From Aptenodytes patagonicus (lineage: Eukaryota; Chordata; Aves; Sphenisciformes; Spheniscidae): a stretch of DNA of 64,000 nucleotides. Made by a program: the position numbers and the translations under genes. The stretch is from the NCBI RefSeq assembly GCF_965638725.1, contig NC_134949.1:132414969-132478968 (forward strand). Direction: 5' to 3'. Below are positions 24,370-36,405 of this stretch, piece after piece. The notes under the pieces are model-generated. The model was given only the letters and a program-made list of their open reading frames with translations. It had not been told where the DNA came from and ran no database searches. Position 1 is the stretch's first letter. Each line of letters opens with the position of its first letter.

Positions 24370-27300
24370 GATGTGTAAGAATAGTCAACCGAGCGTATAA
24401 AATTAGGTTTGTCCTGAAGTGTTAAAGGATCATGGCCGTGCTGAGTGATTCATGTGTAAATTGATTTCTGACTGCGCACATTAAGTTTGCTGGCAGAATA
24501 CATCAGTGCTTTGAAGAGATACAACTATACCTGGTTTTCCTTTAATATTTCAAATATAAGAAATTGGATTCAATGCACCGGGCACATATCTTCCTTATAA
24601 ATATTTGAAAGTGTAAAATACTGTCTGTTAGGAGCAGAAAAATATATTATTGAGTTAATATATAAGTTGGCCAGGCTTGTTAATATATTTTAATCATGAA
24701 CAGATCTGACTAAAAGCTTCCTTTTAACTCTGCAGGTAATTGAAGAATTTCACGAGAAAAGAATGACCTCTTACTGTGTTTTTCCTTCATTTCTGTCGAG
24801 AGGAAAGATTCAAATGCTTCTTTCTAACTTCCCCAATCCTTTTTAGTCATTAGCCCTTCAATCTAAATGCAATTATTTAAAACATTTTGGTGGAAATCCC
24901 TCTACAATCACAATGATTTATCAGAGCGGTTGCTTCACAGTTGACAGGTCAATCTATAGATACACTTGAGGATGACAATAATTAAAAAGCCCTTGACAAA
25001 ACGTCATTCAAAAATATTTTTTTGTTGCATATATTTTGAATGTGAATTTAGTGCTTGCTGAAAATCCCTGACAGTCAGTCTGGGAAGATGAAGTCTGACT
25101 TTCTCCACAGAGAAGCACTTGATTGCAAAACCCCCAAGTGAAGCCTTGCTCCAAGACTATTCTTAAAAGAGGCAGGTAGTTAGTCTCCATAGATACATAG
25201 TGGTCCTTGGATTTGCTGGGAGAACCAATACGAGAGTCAATTAGTTCCCATTTATACTGCGGCTTGGTAACGTGCAAACACGACTTGCTCGAATTGAATT
25301 GCGGCTGCACACTAATTTCACACAGACAAGTGAACAATAATGTACTGGTAATGATTATCAGCTGCTGCTGAGCTAGGCTAGATTTGTACCAGAGATCTGA
25401 AAAGTCTTTGAAAAGCCTTGCTAATTAACCTCATGTTAAAAGGCCTCTCTATAAATTCATGCAAACGTGAACTGGCAACTACAATTTTAACAACAATGGA
25501 AAACGAGACTAGTGCAGTTCCTCTACCCCTTCTCCTTTTCAGAGGTTTAACCATTAAGAAAATACCATACATTCGTTATGCTCCATTCTCGAGGTGCAGC
25601 CCATCCAGCTTATCCAAAAATTTTACTCCACTCCGATCTTTTTGCTGCTTTAACAACAATTTCATAAGTCCCAAAGGCTCAAGTTCATTAACATGGCTCC
25701 TTAGAATGATATTTTCCTTCTTAGGCAGTAGTGCTTATAAAAGTAAACTAAGTGCAATTTTACCAACAAGGACATGGTGAAGCAGAAGTGCTCGATCACT
25801 GGCTTTTTTTTGTACCCTTTTGCCAATTTATCTAGAAACCGGTACTATACTTAACACAATGCTGGGTCATTTTGATGAATGCTTGTTAATTTTCTCCTTC
25901 AAGTGTATGATACTCAGATCAAGACTTTGTATTTTCATTTGTGTTCAAAGGTTTGTTATATCAATTCACTATTGAGGTTATTACAGGACTACTCTCTGCA
26001 TATTTTTTCTCTCTCTACTCACATTCCTAAACTTAAACAAGTGCATTTACACCTATGCAAGACTAAGAAAATGGAGAGTGAAACTCTAACTTGAACTTGT
26101 GAAGGATAATCAGACCAGAAACTCAAATTTGTCAGCCACATACATTTTCATTTTCCCTTTTCCTTTCTTCCCCTTGCATTTTTGCACAATGCCCCAAGAC
26201 TTCCTGCTCTGGTATTTTTTTGACTGAAGAAAATACTTTCTTCTAGGCATAAAGAACAAACTATAACCTGTGCATATAATCATGCATATGCCACACACAG
26301 TGATCTATTCTTTAACTGTATCTCTGTAAACTGTAGCCCCAGCAGATGTGCCCAAACAATAATGAAGGACGGGTTTAAAATGAGATCAAATACAGCTCAC
26401 ATTAAAACCAATAAGACTTTTGTCATAAACTTTAAGGGGAATCAGGAATATTTATTACAGGAAGTGCAACATTGCTGTACCAATAAAAAACAAAAGAAGA
26501 AAAAAGAAAAAAAAGCACTGTTTGGTGTTTTAACCAACTACTACGACTCCATTGAGAAGACTGGAATATGGGAGAAGAAAACATTCCTTGAGTTTGGTGA
26601 CATCTTTTTTTGGGTAATGACAAGGGCTCTCTGGAAATAAAACACTTCATGCATGAATTGAATATTCCTTTGATTTGATGGGCAGTTTTGTCCAAGTGTA
26701 GGTATATCTATACTAGATTATTTGCAATGGATTATAATACTAACAGAAATAGCATAAAGATTTGGTGAAGAATACTTTAAAAATGTTAAATGGACTATTT
26801 CATTGAAGTCTGCATTGTAAGCACAGCGGTGTTGAATTCAGATTATTGTGACAATCCGGTTTTGTCCACAAAAGTTTCCAACAGGCTTTCCGAGAGAGAA
26901 AATTTCAAATACTCTGGCTTTGGGAAAAGGTCCCTAATGGTCCCTAATTCATATAAATTAAAAATGAGAACTAGACACCTAAATATCTTTGAGGATAGGG
27001 ACCTAAATATTTAAGCATTTACTGCATATGACACTATAAGCCAAAAGATGCCTAATGATAGCTATGAAAATGTAATTAGGCACTACTTCACAGAGAGTGC
27101 TTAAGTCTATGCATGAGGCAATGCTGATTGCCTTTGTAAATATGGTTATGAGTGCTGTAACTGAGAGGTTATTTTGTAACTTTTTAGTAGAGGGGTTTTA
27201 ATACAGGATATGTCATTGTGCAATAAATAATTCCTTTTGGCATTTATTTTTATTTAGTTTCAGTTATTTAAAGGCCTTTTTATTAAAGATTCAACATACA

Positions 27301-28914
27301 TTTTTCTCCAGAATTAAGTACACTAAAAATCAAATCTAAAGTAAGCATTTCACAGCACTGTTTTATATGTATAACTTTCTAATAAATCTTCCATTTTACA
27401 AACATCGTAGCAGCAAAAAATGCAGGAAAAAAGGCATAACACTATCCATCACAAGTACGGTTTCATGAGGGAGCCTGTGACAAGATCTTGTGCAGTTTGC
27501 ACCAGTATTTGTGTTCCCAGGAGGTAAGCAGGTCACCAATTTATTAAGTACTTATCAGTAAATAAGCTTTCAGGTTTTTTACTGTATTTAGAGTGCTGAC
27601 TTTCAGTTTTGCTTGAATAGATTATGAAACTAATTCTAAGATGAAAAACAAGCTTTTTAATCAGCTGTGACAAAAAACTATATGCAGTCTTGAATAACAG
27701 TTATGAAAGATGGAAAGAAATTACCTCTTTGTTTTCAATACCAGTAGAGTCTCATTTTCCATTTATACCATGTGATTCTTGTTAGCTGAGGGAGTTGCCA
27801 TAAATTAGTTAGATCAGATGAAGTCTGTAGCACAGCCACACATCCTTTCTGCTTCAAAGCAACGATTTTAAAGCATAAATTATCACAAGGAAAGCTTTTA
27901 TGTCTTTTTTCTAACTGATTGTTTATTCATTTTGATTTATAAAATAATTAAAAGATAATGTATCAGAATCCTACATAGCCAAAGAACTGGTTTTAATACG
28001 GGATGGGTCATGCACAGTGGGCAGAATAAATAATAACTTTTTTTTTCCAGGGGAGTGTTTTTCTAGATTGAGTTTGACTTTTACCAACAGCTCCCTTACC
28101 TAGCTTAATCAAGCTGCAGAAAAAGTTCTGAAGTATCCCAAATGGCCTAGCAAAGCCAGAATGTAACGTGAACCACTGGAAAAGGCATGCATGGTTTTGT
28201 ACGATTTTAAAAACATTTTAATCCAGAATGTTAAATTTTCTCCTAAATTTTTGGACCTTTCTTCACAAGGAATACGATTACCAACCTGAAAGTCAGGATT
28301 TCTTCCCATATAAGCTTTTGGTCATATTTTAATATTTATTATGTTGCATATATTAATGAAAATGTGCAATAAAGTCTAGTTTTGACAAAGCAAATGCTTG
28401 TTCCAACTCGTAGTTGACAATAAGCAGCTGCCTCAACATGACTAGTAAAAAGTCTGCCTTTGAACATGCAACTAAAAAAAATCAGTATATTTAAGTGGAA
28501 TCAAAGCATAGATATGCCTCTAAGGGCAGATAATCTGTCACCCAGAACCGCTAACCTCAGACTCTGAGCATATTTTAGAGTCTATTATTAAGCCAATAGT
28601 TTGCTGAAATGGGCTTTTAATAATCTTCAAATATGGCATTAAAATATATTGTTCATCCTAAAACGTAACATCTAACTGAAGGCCTCCCTAGTATTTGAAT
28701 TAGCCAGCCCCAGCTTTTGGCAAACAACTAATCAAATAGTTTTAATAGCATACGTTACAAACACAGGATAAGATGTTTTCCATGGGTGACTATAAACTAA
28801 GTGAAACTTGCTTTCTGGAACAAGAATGGGCTAGCAAGAGTTGCCAGTTAGTGTTTAGCGTCATCGATCCTGAACATATTATCTTCATCCTTAAGTAACA
28901 AAGTACATGCTACA

Positions 28915-28986
28915 TATTCATATGTATACACACATACATTCATACACGTAAGTACATGCACACGTATGCACGCACATATGTATGCC
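28915..28986 (+). repeat. Degenerate ACAT/GTAT microsatellite
   Basis: Alternating purine-pyrimidine tract built from decayed ACAT, GCAC and GTAT units. Confidence 0.75.
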
Positions 28987-29698
28987 CAAAGAGCAAGTTT
29001 TTCAAACTTACATGTCGAACACTGGCAATCAAAACCAGCAGATTACTTTTTTTTTTTTTTAAAGGCACAGTATGTTCCTAAGTTTTGGAAATGATTGTTT
29101 CAGTCAAGGGTCAAAGACATGACATTTTTCAGAATTCACAGTGTGTGTTGAATGTAGGTTCTGCAGCGCTACAGGCATCAACGTGATCTTCTAAGAGCCT
29201 TGCTCTGCATCTGTGCTTGAAACACACATGCACTGTTGATCGAATCAGTGAGCAGAATTTTGGATGCGTATGATTAGACAAAGTGTCGCAAACCAATCTC
29301 TTCACTATTTGGCTGTTGTGATGTGACGAAGACATTTACTATGACATTTAGGGGCCTCAGTAGAAAAACCTCTTCATGATTAGAATAATTGTTCTTGGAA
29401 AGGAGCGTATAAAACCTTTTTTTTCTGTTATTAACATTATGGAATAACTTTATCGAAAGAATGTAATATATGTTGCTCTAGTGTCTTACCTTGATTTGGA
29501 CTTCAAAAGTTTAAATACTTAAGAAAGTTCTGAGATTAGATTAGCTTCCTGGAGACCTGCTCTGCCTCAGACCAGAATTCTGTTTGTGGGGAAACAAGAC
29601 CCATGAACAGAATGATAACAAACGCCATGTAAAATACTGCAGAGAGCGGGGAATTCTTACTGGAGACTCTCAGAACTTAACTAACAGCAGCACTGCAA

Positions 29699-29742
29699 AC
29701 ATATATATGAGTGTGTGTGTATATATATATAGATATAGATAT
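29699..29742 (+). repeat. TG/TA then GATATA microsatellite
   Basis: ATATATATGA, then GTGTGTGTGT, then TATATATATA, then AGATAT units: a compound dinucleotide and hexanucleotide tract. Confidence 0.85.
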
Positions 29743-32348
29743 GGGTGTACCAGCTAGTGTTTGCAGAACTGGGATGCAGATTTCTTACTCAGCCCAAAAA
29801 CCTCAGGTACTGCACACGAAGAGACTATGCCTGCTCATAAAGTTAACGAAATCTGTTAAAACTTCTAGCATTGAAGTTCTGCATACAGTCTTGCTGGGTC
29901 TGTAAAACAAAGTAGAACAGATTCAGCATTTAGTTAAGATAGTGTTCTTACTGTCATCAAATTACAGTAATGAGATTTTGGCTACTGATACAAGCTGTCT
30001 GGAGTGACAGAAGTGTCAGTCATGAAATTTTTGTCTCTGTCCTGATTGGTTTCCTTCTACATTTTTCTTACAGAAGAACAGTGATCAGAACTTGGCCATA
30101 AAGAGGCAAAATTGTCTTCCCTCCATTTTGCCCTTGGGAACAGACAGAAGAGGATGGAATAAGAAGAGGGAAGCAGCTATACCGTCTCCCCACGTGGGTT
30201 TTAAAGACAGAGCAGACAACGTATGGGAGGCTCTGGATCAGCTGTTGAGGAACGCATGAATCCCATTTTAAATTCTGCAATGCTATGCGTATTATGGGGG
30301 AGAGGAAGGCATGTGCAAACTGCCATCTTCTCTAAAGCACCAGAATGCAAAAAGAAACTACACTTAAAAATGAGCGGCAGAGGCCGAGAAAACAAGACAT
30401 AGGGAGACAGACACAAATTACCGAATGTCTGGATTGCTGTGGGACTGGGAGAATCTAGCCGATAGCTTGGGAAAAACTTGGGGGTGGGCGATAACAGGGT
30501 ATTAAACAGAATGGTGATACTGGAGGAGAAACTACAGACTCCCCTCGCTAGCTGTAGTGCCGTAACCCAGCCTGCAATTTGATCTGTCAGGTTTTCTAGC
30601 AAGAACGCCTGTGGTGGGAGTCAAAATTGCATCACTGGAAGTTTGTGAGAGTTGGCACGCACCAGGGGCGACCAGAGGGAATTGAAAATGGGAATACGGA
30701 CAAAGAAATATGATCTCTCTCCCCTGAATAATCTGAGGACAATTTCATGCCTTTTCTGAGTCTGAGTAATGCTTTTTTAGTATTTAAGGCTGGCAATACT
30801 TCATTCTTTTCCCACTCACTTTGTTGGAGTAATAAACACTGATCATCACAAGCAAAGCTGAAAAATACTTTTGGAAATATCAGGCTGTGCAAAACTTCCC
30901 ACCTACTTCATCTTATCAGAGTCTTTACGAACAACAAGAGGGTAGAGAGGAGCCATGAGACAACACCTGTGTGGAGGGTGTGCCCCACTGCTTCACACGG
31001 GGACAAGCCCCTTTCCTCAGGATCTGACTACCACCATGTACCTTGCTGCCTATAAAAAGTCTTCCTCTAACTGTTCATTGTCTCTGACCTGGTTTTCTTA
31101 CATAGTTTTAGTCTATTTAACTCTGTTGTCTTCAGACAAGTACATTTTTTGCTGATATACTCTGGCATACATGAAGAGATCCAAATCCTTTATCTACGCA
31201 AAGTACAAGTGAAAGCATACATCCTTTCTACAGCTTACCCTTAATTTCCTCTCCCTCTGTATCTGTTTATGAATTATCTATGAATTGGTGTTAAAGCTGA
31301 GAAGCAGTTAGGCTAAATTTGTATTAAGTATGTCACAACCTTGTCCTATAAACTACCAAATAAAAATAGGTGATTATCTGCCTTCTTAGTGTCCATATTT
31401 TAAGGCACAGTTTTTAAGAGCTTGGATTTCTGTTACAGGGAGAGCGAGTATTTAAAAACATCCCAGCACATTTGTTTCCTGTGCCTGGTTACTTCCCCCA
31501 TGAGGCGATGCAAGCTACTTGGGGGCCTGGTGAGCTGAGGGAAACTGAGCATAAAAGGCACGGCCTGAATGTCAGCGTGGAAAGAAAACTGAAGGGAATG
31601 GAGTAATGGTGGGCTGGAGGCAGCCGACCAAACTGACACTTAATGGAAGGGTGCAAGGAAGCAATGCCAGCGGGAAGCGTTTTGTCCCTTGACTGGGATG
31701 ACAGGGGACTAAGCTGCCCCTATTCCGTATCAAACACAAGGGGAAATGTTTTCCGTGTCCTCTTTTCCTGAAGACGGATGAAAGATTTGACAAGCCTGCA
31801 GACATCAATGGGCTATCACTCAGGTGGCTTCAGAGCAGTGCCACTTGATGAGGTGTGGCAGGACCTTCACCCCTCCAAGGACGAATTATTAAGGAGGGGG
31901 AAGAAGACAAACTCTGGCGCGTTTTTCACTTGTTTCCCGAGACTCGCCTCCCAGCCCCGCCGCCCCGGTGGGGCAGGGACGGTTGCTCCCCGCGCCTGGC
32001 AGGGCTGCGGGGCACGGGGGGCTCCAGCGGCAGGGCCACGGGGTGCGGGGCCGACAACCCCGGCCCGCGCTAGGCAACGCGGCTCCCCTAAACCCGCGCA
32101 CCCCTCTGCCGGGGGATTCCTCCGCGGGGGCCAGCGCTGCCTGAGCGGGGGGCCGTAGCGATGTACGGCTGTGCGGGTCCCCCCCAAAAAGTTGAAATCC
32201 CCCGCGACCCCACAGCGACAAGGTGCCTCAGTGCCCGTCCGTCCCGCCCCGGTACCGCGCCGGCGGTGCGGTGAGGGCTGCTCAGTCATTCCTGCCCCGC
32301 CTGGGGCCATTTGCTCGCTAATTGCTCCTCTCCTCATCGACCGCGCGC

Positions 32349-32366
32349 GGGGCGGGGGCGGGGGCC
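32349..32366 (+). promoter_or_regulatory. Clustered GC boxes (Sp1-type)
   Basis: Two overlapping GGGGCGGGG-like sites lie about 145-160 bp upstream of the presumed start codon, with another GGGCGGG near 32393. They mark the likely core promoter. The exact transcription start cannot be read from sequence. Confidence 0.6.
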
Positions 32367-32508
32367 GCAGCCGCCGCCCCGGCGCTATTTCAGGGCGGGC
32401 GGCGCCGCGCCGCACCTGTCCCGGCCCGTCCCTGGCTCCCTCCGCCCTCGCCCCGGCCCGGCAGCACACCCCTGCCTGCCTCCCTCCCCAGCCCGGCGCT
32501 CCTCGGGC

Positions 32509-32602
32509 ATGGCTGAGGCGGGACGCCCCGGCCCCGCTGCCGCCGCTGGGGGAGACGAAGCCGCCGCCGATGAGTTCCGCGATATCATCCGCAGCCGGTC
32601 GG
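32509..32602 (+). CDS. Probable first coding exon of an unidentified host gene
   Basis: ATG at 32509 has G at -3 and G at +4, a strong Kozak context, and lies inside the CpG island. It opens 31 codons starting MAEAGRPGPAAAAGG, then acidic and alanine residues, ending DEFRDIIRSRS, plus one base of the next codon. A donor-like GTAGGC follows at 32603, giving a phase-1 intron. The last dozen residues look like real structured coding sequence rather than island noise. Without the splice site the frame runs on into intronic GC-rich DNA to a stop at 32793. No second exon is visible in the window, so the first intron would exceed 31 kb. I do not recognise the protein. A different donor or a non-coding exon remain possible. 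Confidence 0.6.
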
Positions 32603-35600
32603 GTAGGCGCCGCTCCGCGCTCCTCTCCTGCCGGCGGGCGGGCGCGGGGCTCGCACCGGGCTGGGCTCGCTGCGGGGCGGGCGGGAGGGGGTCTCGCCGG
32701 CAGGGCGGCGGCGCGGAGGGAGGCGGGCTGAGCGCAGCGCCGGCGGGGGGAGCGCTGCACAGCGGCTCGGGGGAGGGCGGGGGCGGCAGTTAGCTTTTCC
32801 CAGTGCTTTTTAAAATTATTTTTTTATTAGCTCAACTTTTCCTTGCGCTGTGCAGCATAGAAGGGGCTCGCCCGCCGGCTCGCTGGGCGAATGGCGCATC
32901 TCGGTGTGACAGGAGCGACGTTTGTGTCCCTCTCCCAACGTATGATTGTCGCCGTCCGCCTCCCCCCGCCCCGGGTGTCCCCTACCTTGGGCTGTGGTAA
33001 ATGGGCAGGATGGTTGTGCCGCCGGTGTTAGCGGGGCAGGTCGTTAAAGCTGTAAATGGAAGCAGCGTAACGCTCCCCCAGAGGATAAAGTGTCAGGTGC
33101 CTGGGCTCTTTTTGCTGAGTCCTGGAAAGAAACCAAATCCGTGGTAGTAAAGGTATTTATAGACCATTCAGCATTTACTCATTTGCAGCACAAGTGCATG
33201 GGGAGCTACAAATTAACTCTTCTTGAAGCTGTATGTGCTTGCCCAGTAAACAAGCCTTAAAATAATGGTGTCCTTACACAGTTAAATGACTTAAAGTACA
33301 ACTGTGTTGTACTTGTTTTAAGAAACAGCACCAAAATGCTTGCCGTGTATTATGGAATAATTAGAGCTGCTATGGGAAACTTAACTTTGAAAGTGTTGGG
33401 GTGGTGGTAAGCAGAACTTGCCTTTTTTGTGACAGACTTTGAATGTTGTTTTTACTCCGGTAGTGTAAAGACACTCTTGCAGCAGTACTTGGGGCTTTCC
33501 CACTGAAGTCTCAGTGGTGCAATTCCTGGGTTGAAGATCTTTTGTTCCTGTAGCAAAGTGTTTCTTCTAATGTTACAAGCCTACTGCGTTTCTCATACTA
33601 GCTGCTTCTCCTTTAGTTTGGCATTTAAAAGGACGGGTATTGCTCTGGTGGGAGTAGGAAGTGATGCAGTTGGGTGGCTGTTCAGGTTTTCTCTTTTTTC
33701 CAAGACTGGCTTTTGGCTCCCATGTTATGTCTCTTATCTAAGTTTCTGCAGCATGAGGAGAATGTTAAAGAAAGTGTCTGGTGAGCTGTCTCCATAGTCA
33801 TCCCTGGTTAGGCTGGTTATGTTACCTCTTACAGCAGCACGTGTTCCCCGTTCCATACTTAGCTCACTTGCAGTTTGTGGGGTGTAAAATGCAGGATGAG
33901 TACAACACAAAGAAAAGCTCTCTTCATTTAAAGGGTTGTCCTGTTAGTGTATAACAGTGTGTCTGGCAGTTGCTGGTTGGAGATGAGAGAACTTGAAGGC
34001 TGATTAAAAATAGTATCTTCAGGTCCATGTGATTTCCAGAAAGTGAAGTTGCAGTTAGTAACTTTACTGTTAGGTGCTTACAACTCTGAGCTGAGAGCGC
34101 CTTCCTCCTCCTTTTCTTTTTTTCTTATAGCTAGTAACTACTTTCAATGTTCAGTTTAATTTCCTGTTTTAAAAATTCATAATTGAGAACAGACACTCTC
34201 TGAAAAGCTAGACAGGAAATGTTACCTGTGTGTTTCTTAATTATCCCTTATATTCTGTTTCACTTGGAAAGCCTGTTTCCAAATCAACTTTGGTGGCAAT
34301 ATGTTAGGTGTATGGTATCATAATAAGTGTAAGATCTCAAATGGCTCTAAAATGTTTTTCTGGCTTCCTGCTACAAAGTAGTATTAGAATTTAGATGTTA
34401 GTAGTAGACATGGAACAAACATTTGTGCTTCTTAATTAGACACAATTCCCTGGTCTATTCTCTATGATGAATAAGAAACAGGATCAGTTTAAGGATCATA
34501 GAATTGTTCCAGATGTTTATAAGCCTGAAGAGATGAGAAAATTCAATTTCCATGGTGATATTCATCAGATATACCTTTTTTTTTTCCCAGCAATATACCC
34601 CTCAGTGTTCTCTTACTCCTGCTTATCTTTGATTATTATCATCTAACTTTGAAAGACATTGCTTAAAATCTGACTATGGGTTTGGGGAGAAATAATATAT
34701 AACAAATTAACACAGCTGTTTGCACAAGTAAGCTGAGAAGAACTTGGTGAGATGGTGTTTTCAAGCCTGAGGATAGGTTCATTTTGTTTTGGGGTTTCCT
34801 GTAACCTATTACGTAGGTAAGGCATTTCTAGAGTTGGGATGCTCCATTTGTTTGGACATGCGTTCACCTTGAACAGCTTTGGATTGGCAGTTTTAGGAAG
34901 GCTTCATGGGAATGAAATGCTGGCACAGCCTTCTTCTCCATGTAGTAATGGTAAAGAGGCTAAATTGTTCACAGGAGGCACTTTCTAGGCCTGCAGGAAG
35001 GATTTTGTGATCCAGTAGGGAAGTTCTTGGTGAGTGGAAGTGAAGCTAATGCAGTTAAAGACTTAGGGCATCAGATACTGAAGAAGCTTTAAAAGAGACT
35101 GTATCCCACTTGTTTTTCACTCTGTATTAATTTCATGCTTCGGGCGTCTGCTGCTTTCTGGCATGGTGTGGTGGAAACTTTTGCCCTCCTGGATATAAAA
35201 CTTGACCTCTGGTGGGTGCAGGTTTTGCCTTTTCATGAAACTAGAGAAAAGATGGAGTAGAATATGTTGATGTACTTGCCATATAAAACTGTTCTGCGCT
35301 CCTATTTTTTTGAGGTCTTATTCAAAAGCTCAGAGCACCAATATCTTAATAAGGTGAATGGGCTAATGCAGGTAGTATTAATCTGGCATCCTGCTGTCGA
35401 TTCTAGGTAAAACAATTGGAAAAAGTTGAGGATTCACTTCATGTAAAGACAAAATAAAATCTTAAAATTAAAGCTTGTTAGCAAAATTTAAGGGAAAGAA
35501 GGCTCTGTCAAATACTCTTTCTGTTAAATTTTCTTGATAAAGTAATTTCTTGCAGTATATTACAACACAAAATTAGTACTAGCAATAAAATACCTCGTAA

Positions 35601-36199
35601 ATTGTTTAAAACCCACAAAACAGTTGTATCGCAAAAGTTGCCATCAGGGAATTGTAATGGAATTGGGTTATCCCTGTTGCATCTCCATGGGGATAATTAC
35701 TAGCTCTAACACTAACTCATCATTTTGCACTTACGCTCATATGGAATGGCTTGGGTTGCCTGGGCGTTCGAAGAAGATTCACGTAAATGCAGAGCTTAGG
35801 AGTGAGGAATGTAAGCTGTGCTGCCAGAGAGAGGGGCTGCACCAGAGAGGAATTTAGTGGTCACTGCAGGGGCTCTGTTCAGCATGTGCTCATAATGTGG
35901 TGACATGGGGAAGTAGGTGTAGGAAAGATATTTTTTAGTCTTTTATATGGCATGGCTGATTCTAGTATGAGAAATGTATTTAAAAAAAAAAATCCACAAA
36001 AACTGACATCCAAGGTGAATGTCTATGGAGCTCAGCTAGTAACTTTCTTTAATCCTTTTTTGAGAAGTTACAGAAGTGACTTTATTACTTTGTGTGAGTA
36101 TATTCATGGGCAGAAAATCCTGGATGCTGAAGGCCTAGCAGGGGAAGGCATAACAAGAAAGGAAAAGTGAAAGCTAACAAATTTAAATTAAAGCATGTG

Positions 36200-36405
36200 A
36201 TATCTTGAGCAGGAAAGATGGTTAACCTCTGGGGATAGATTCTCCATCTCTAGAGGTGTTTGATCCAGCACTTGGTACTTCTTTTTAAGTTGAGCTTTAT
36301 CCAAATGCAAGTTACTGGCCTCAATACTTGTAACCTGTTGTAAATCATCAGTCCAGTCATCTGTCTCATGGTCCCTTCTGGCCATAATGGTATTCACTTG
36401 TGAAC
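36200..36405 (+). mobile_element. Ancient CR1-type LINE 3' end relic
   Basis: The plus strand reads GATTCTCCATCTCTAGAGG, translating as DSPSLEVF, the phrase near the C-terminus of CR1 reverse transcriptases. It ends with CATGGTCCCTTCTGGCCATA, matching the terminal 'ATGGTCCCTTCTGGCC' block of old amniote CR1 families that I know from turtles and crocodilians. It is heavily decayed. The 69-residue open frame on the minus strand is its shadow. Confidence 0.68.

Larger units (their letters stand above)
24370..31909. other. Gene-free AT-rich upstream region
   Basis: No gene was recognised. Short open frames lack domains. Around 26930-27130 there are phrases such as GACACCTAAATATCTTTGAG that resemble degraded amniote interspersed repeats. 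Microsatellites are listed separately. The interval 25000-25450 has many AT-rich, homeodomain-like words (CTAATTAACC), but enhancer status cannot be judged from one sequence. Confidence 0.6.
31910..32800 (+). promoter_or_regulatory. CpG-island promoter of a host gene
   Basis: A dense CpG-rich island about 0.9 kb long is embedded in AT-rich DNA. CpG is common and not depleted, so it is unmethylated in the germline by the usual logic. It contains GC boxes, no clear TATA box, and an ATG in a strong start context at 32509 followed by a donor-like site. This is the typical layout of a vertebrate TATA-less promoter with its first exon. Large open frames on both strands across the island (for example 31867-32760 minus) reflect stop-codon scarcity in GC-rich DNA. 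Bidirectional transcription is possible but not shown. Confidence 0.85.

Noticed and set aside
31867..32760. 297-residue open frame on the minus strand
   Set aside because: It lies across the CpG island, where stop codons are scarce. It is Arg/Pro/Ala-rich, has no domain, and overlaps better-supported plus-strand exon and promoter signals.
36188..36397. 69-residue minus-strand open frame
   Set aside because: Antisense to an old CR1 3' end that reads DSPSLEVF on the plus strand.
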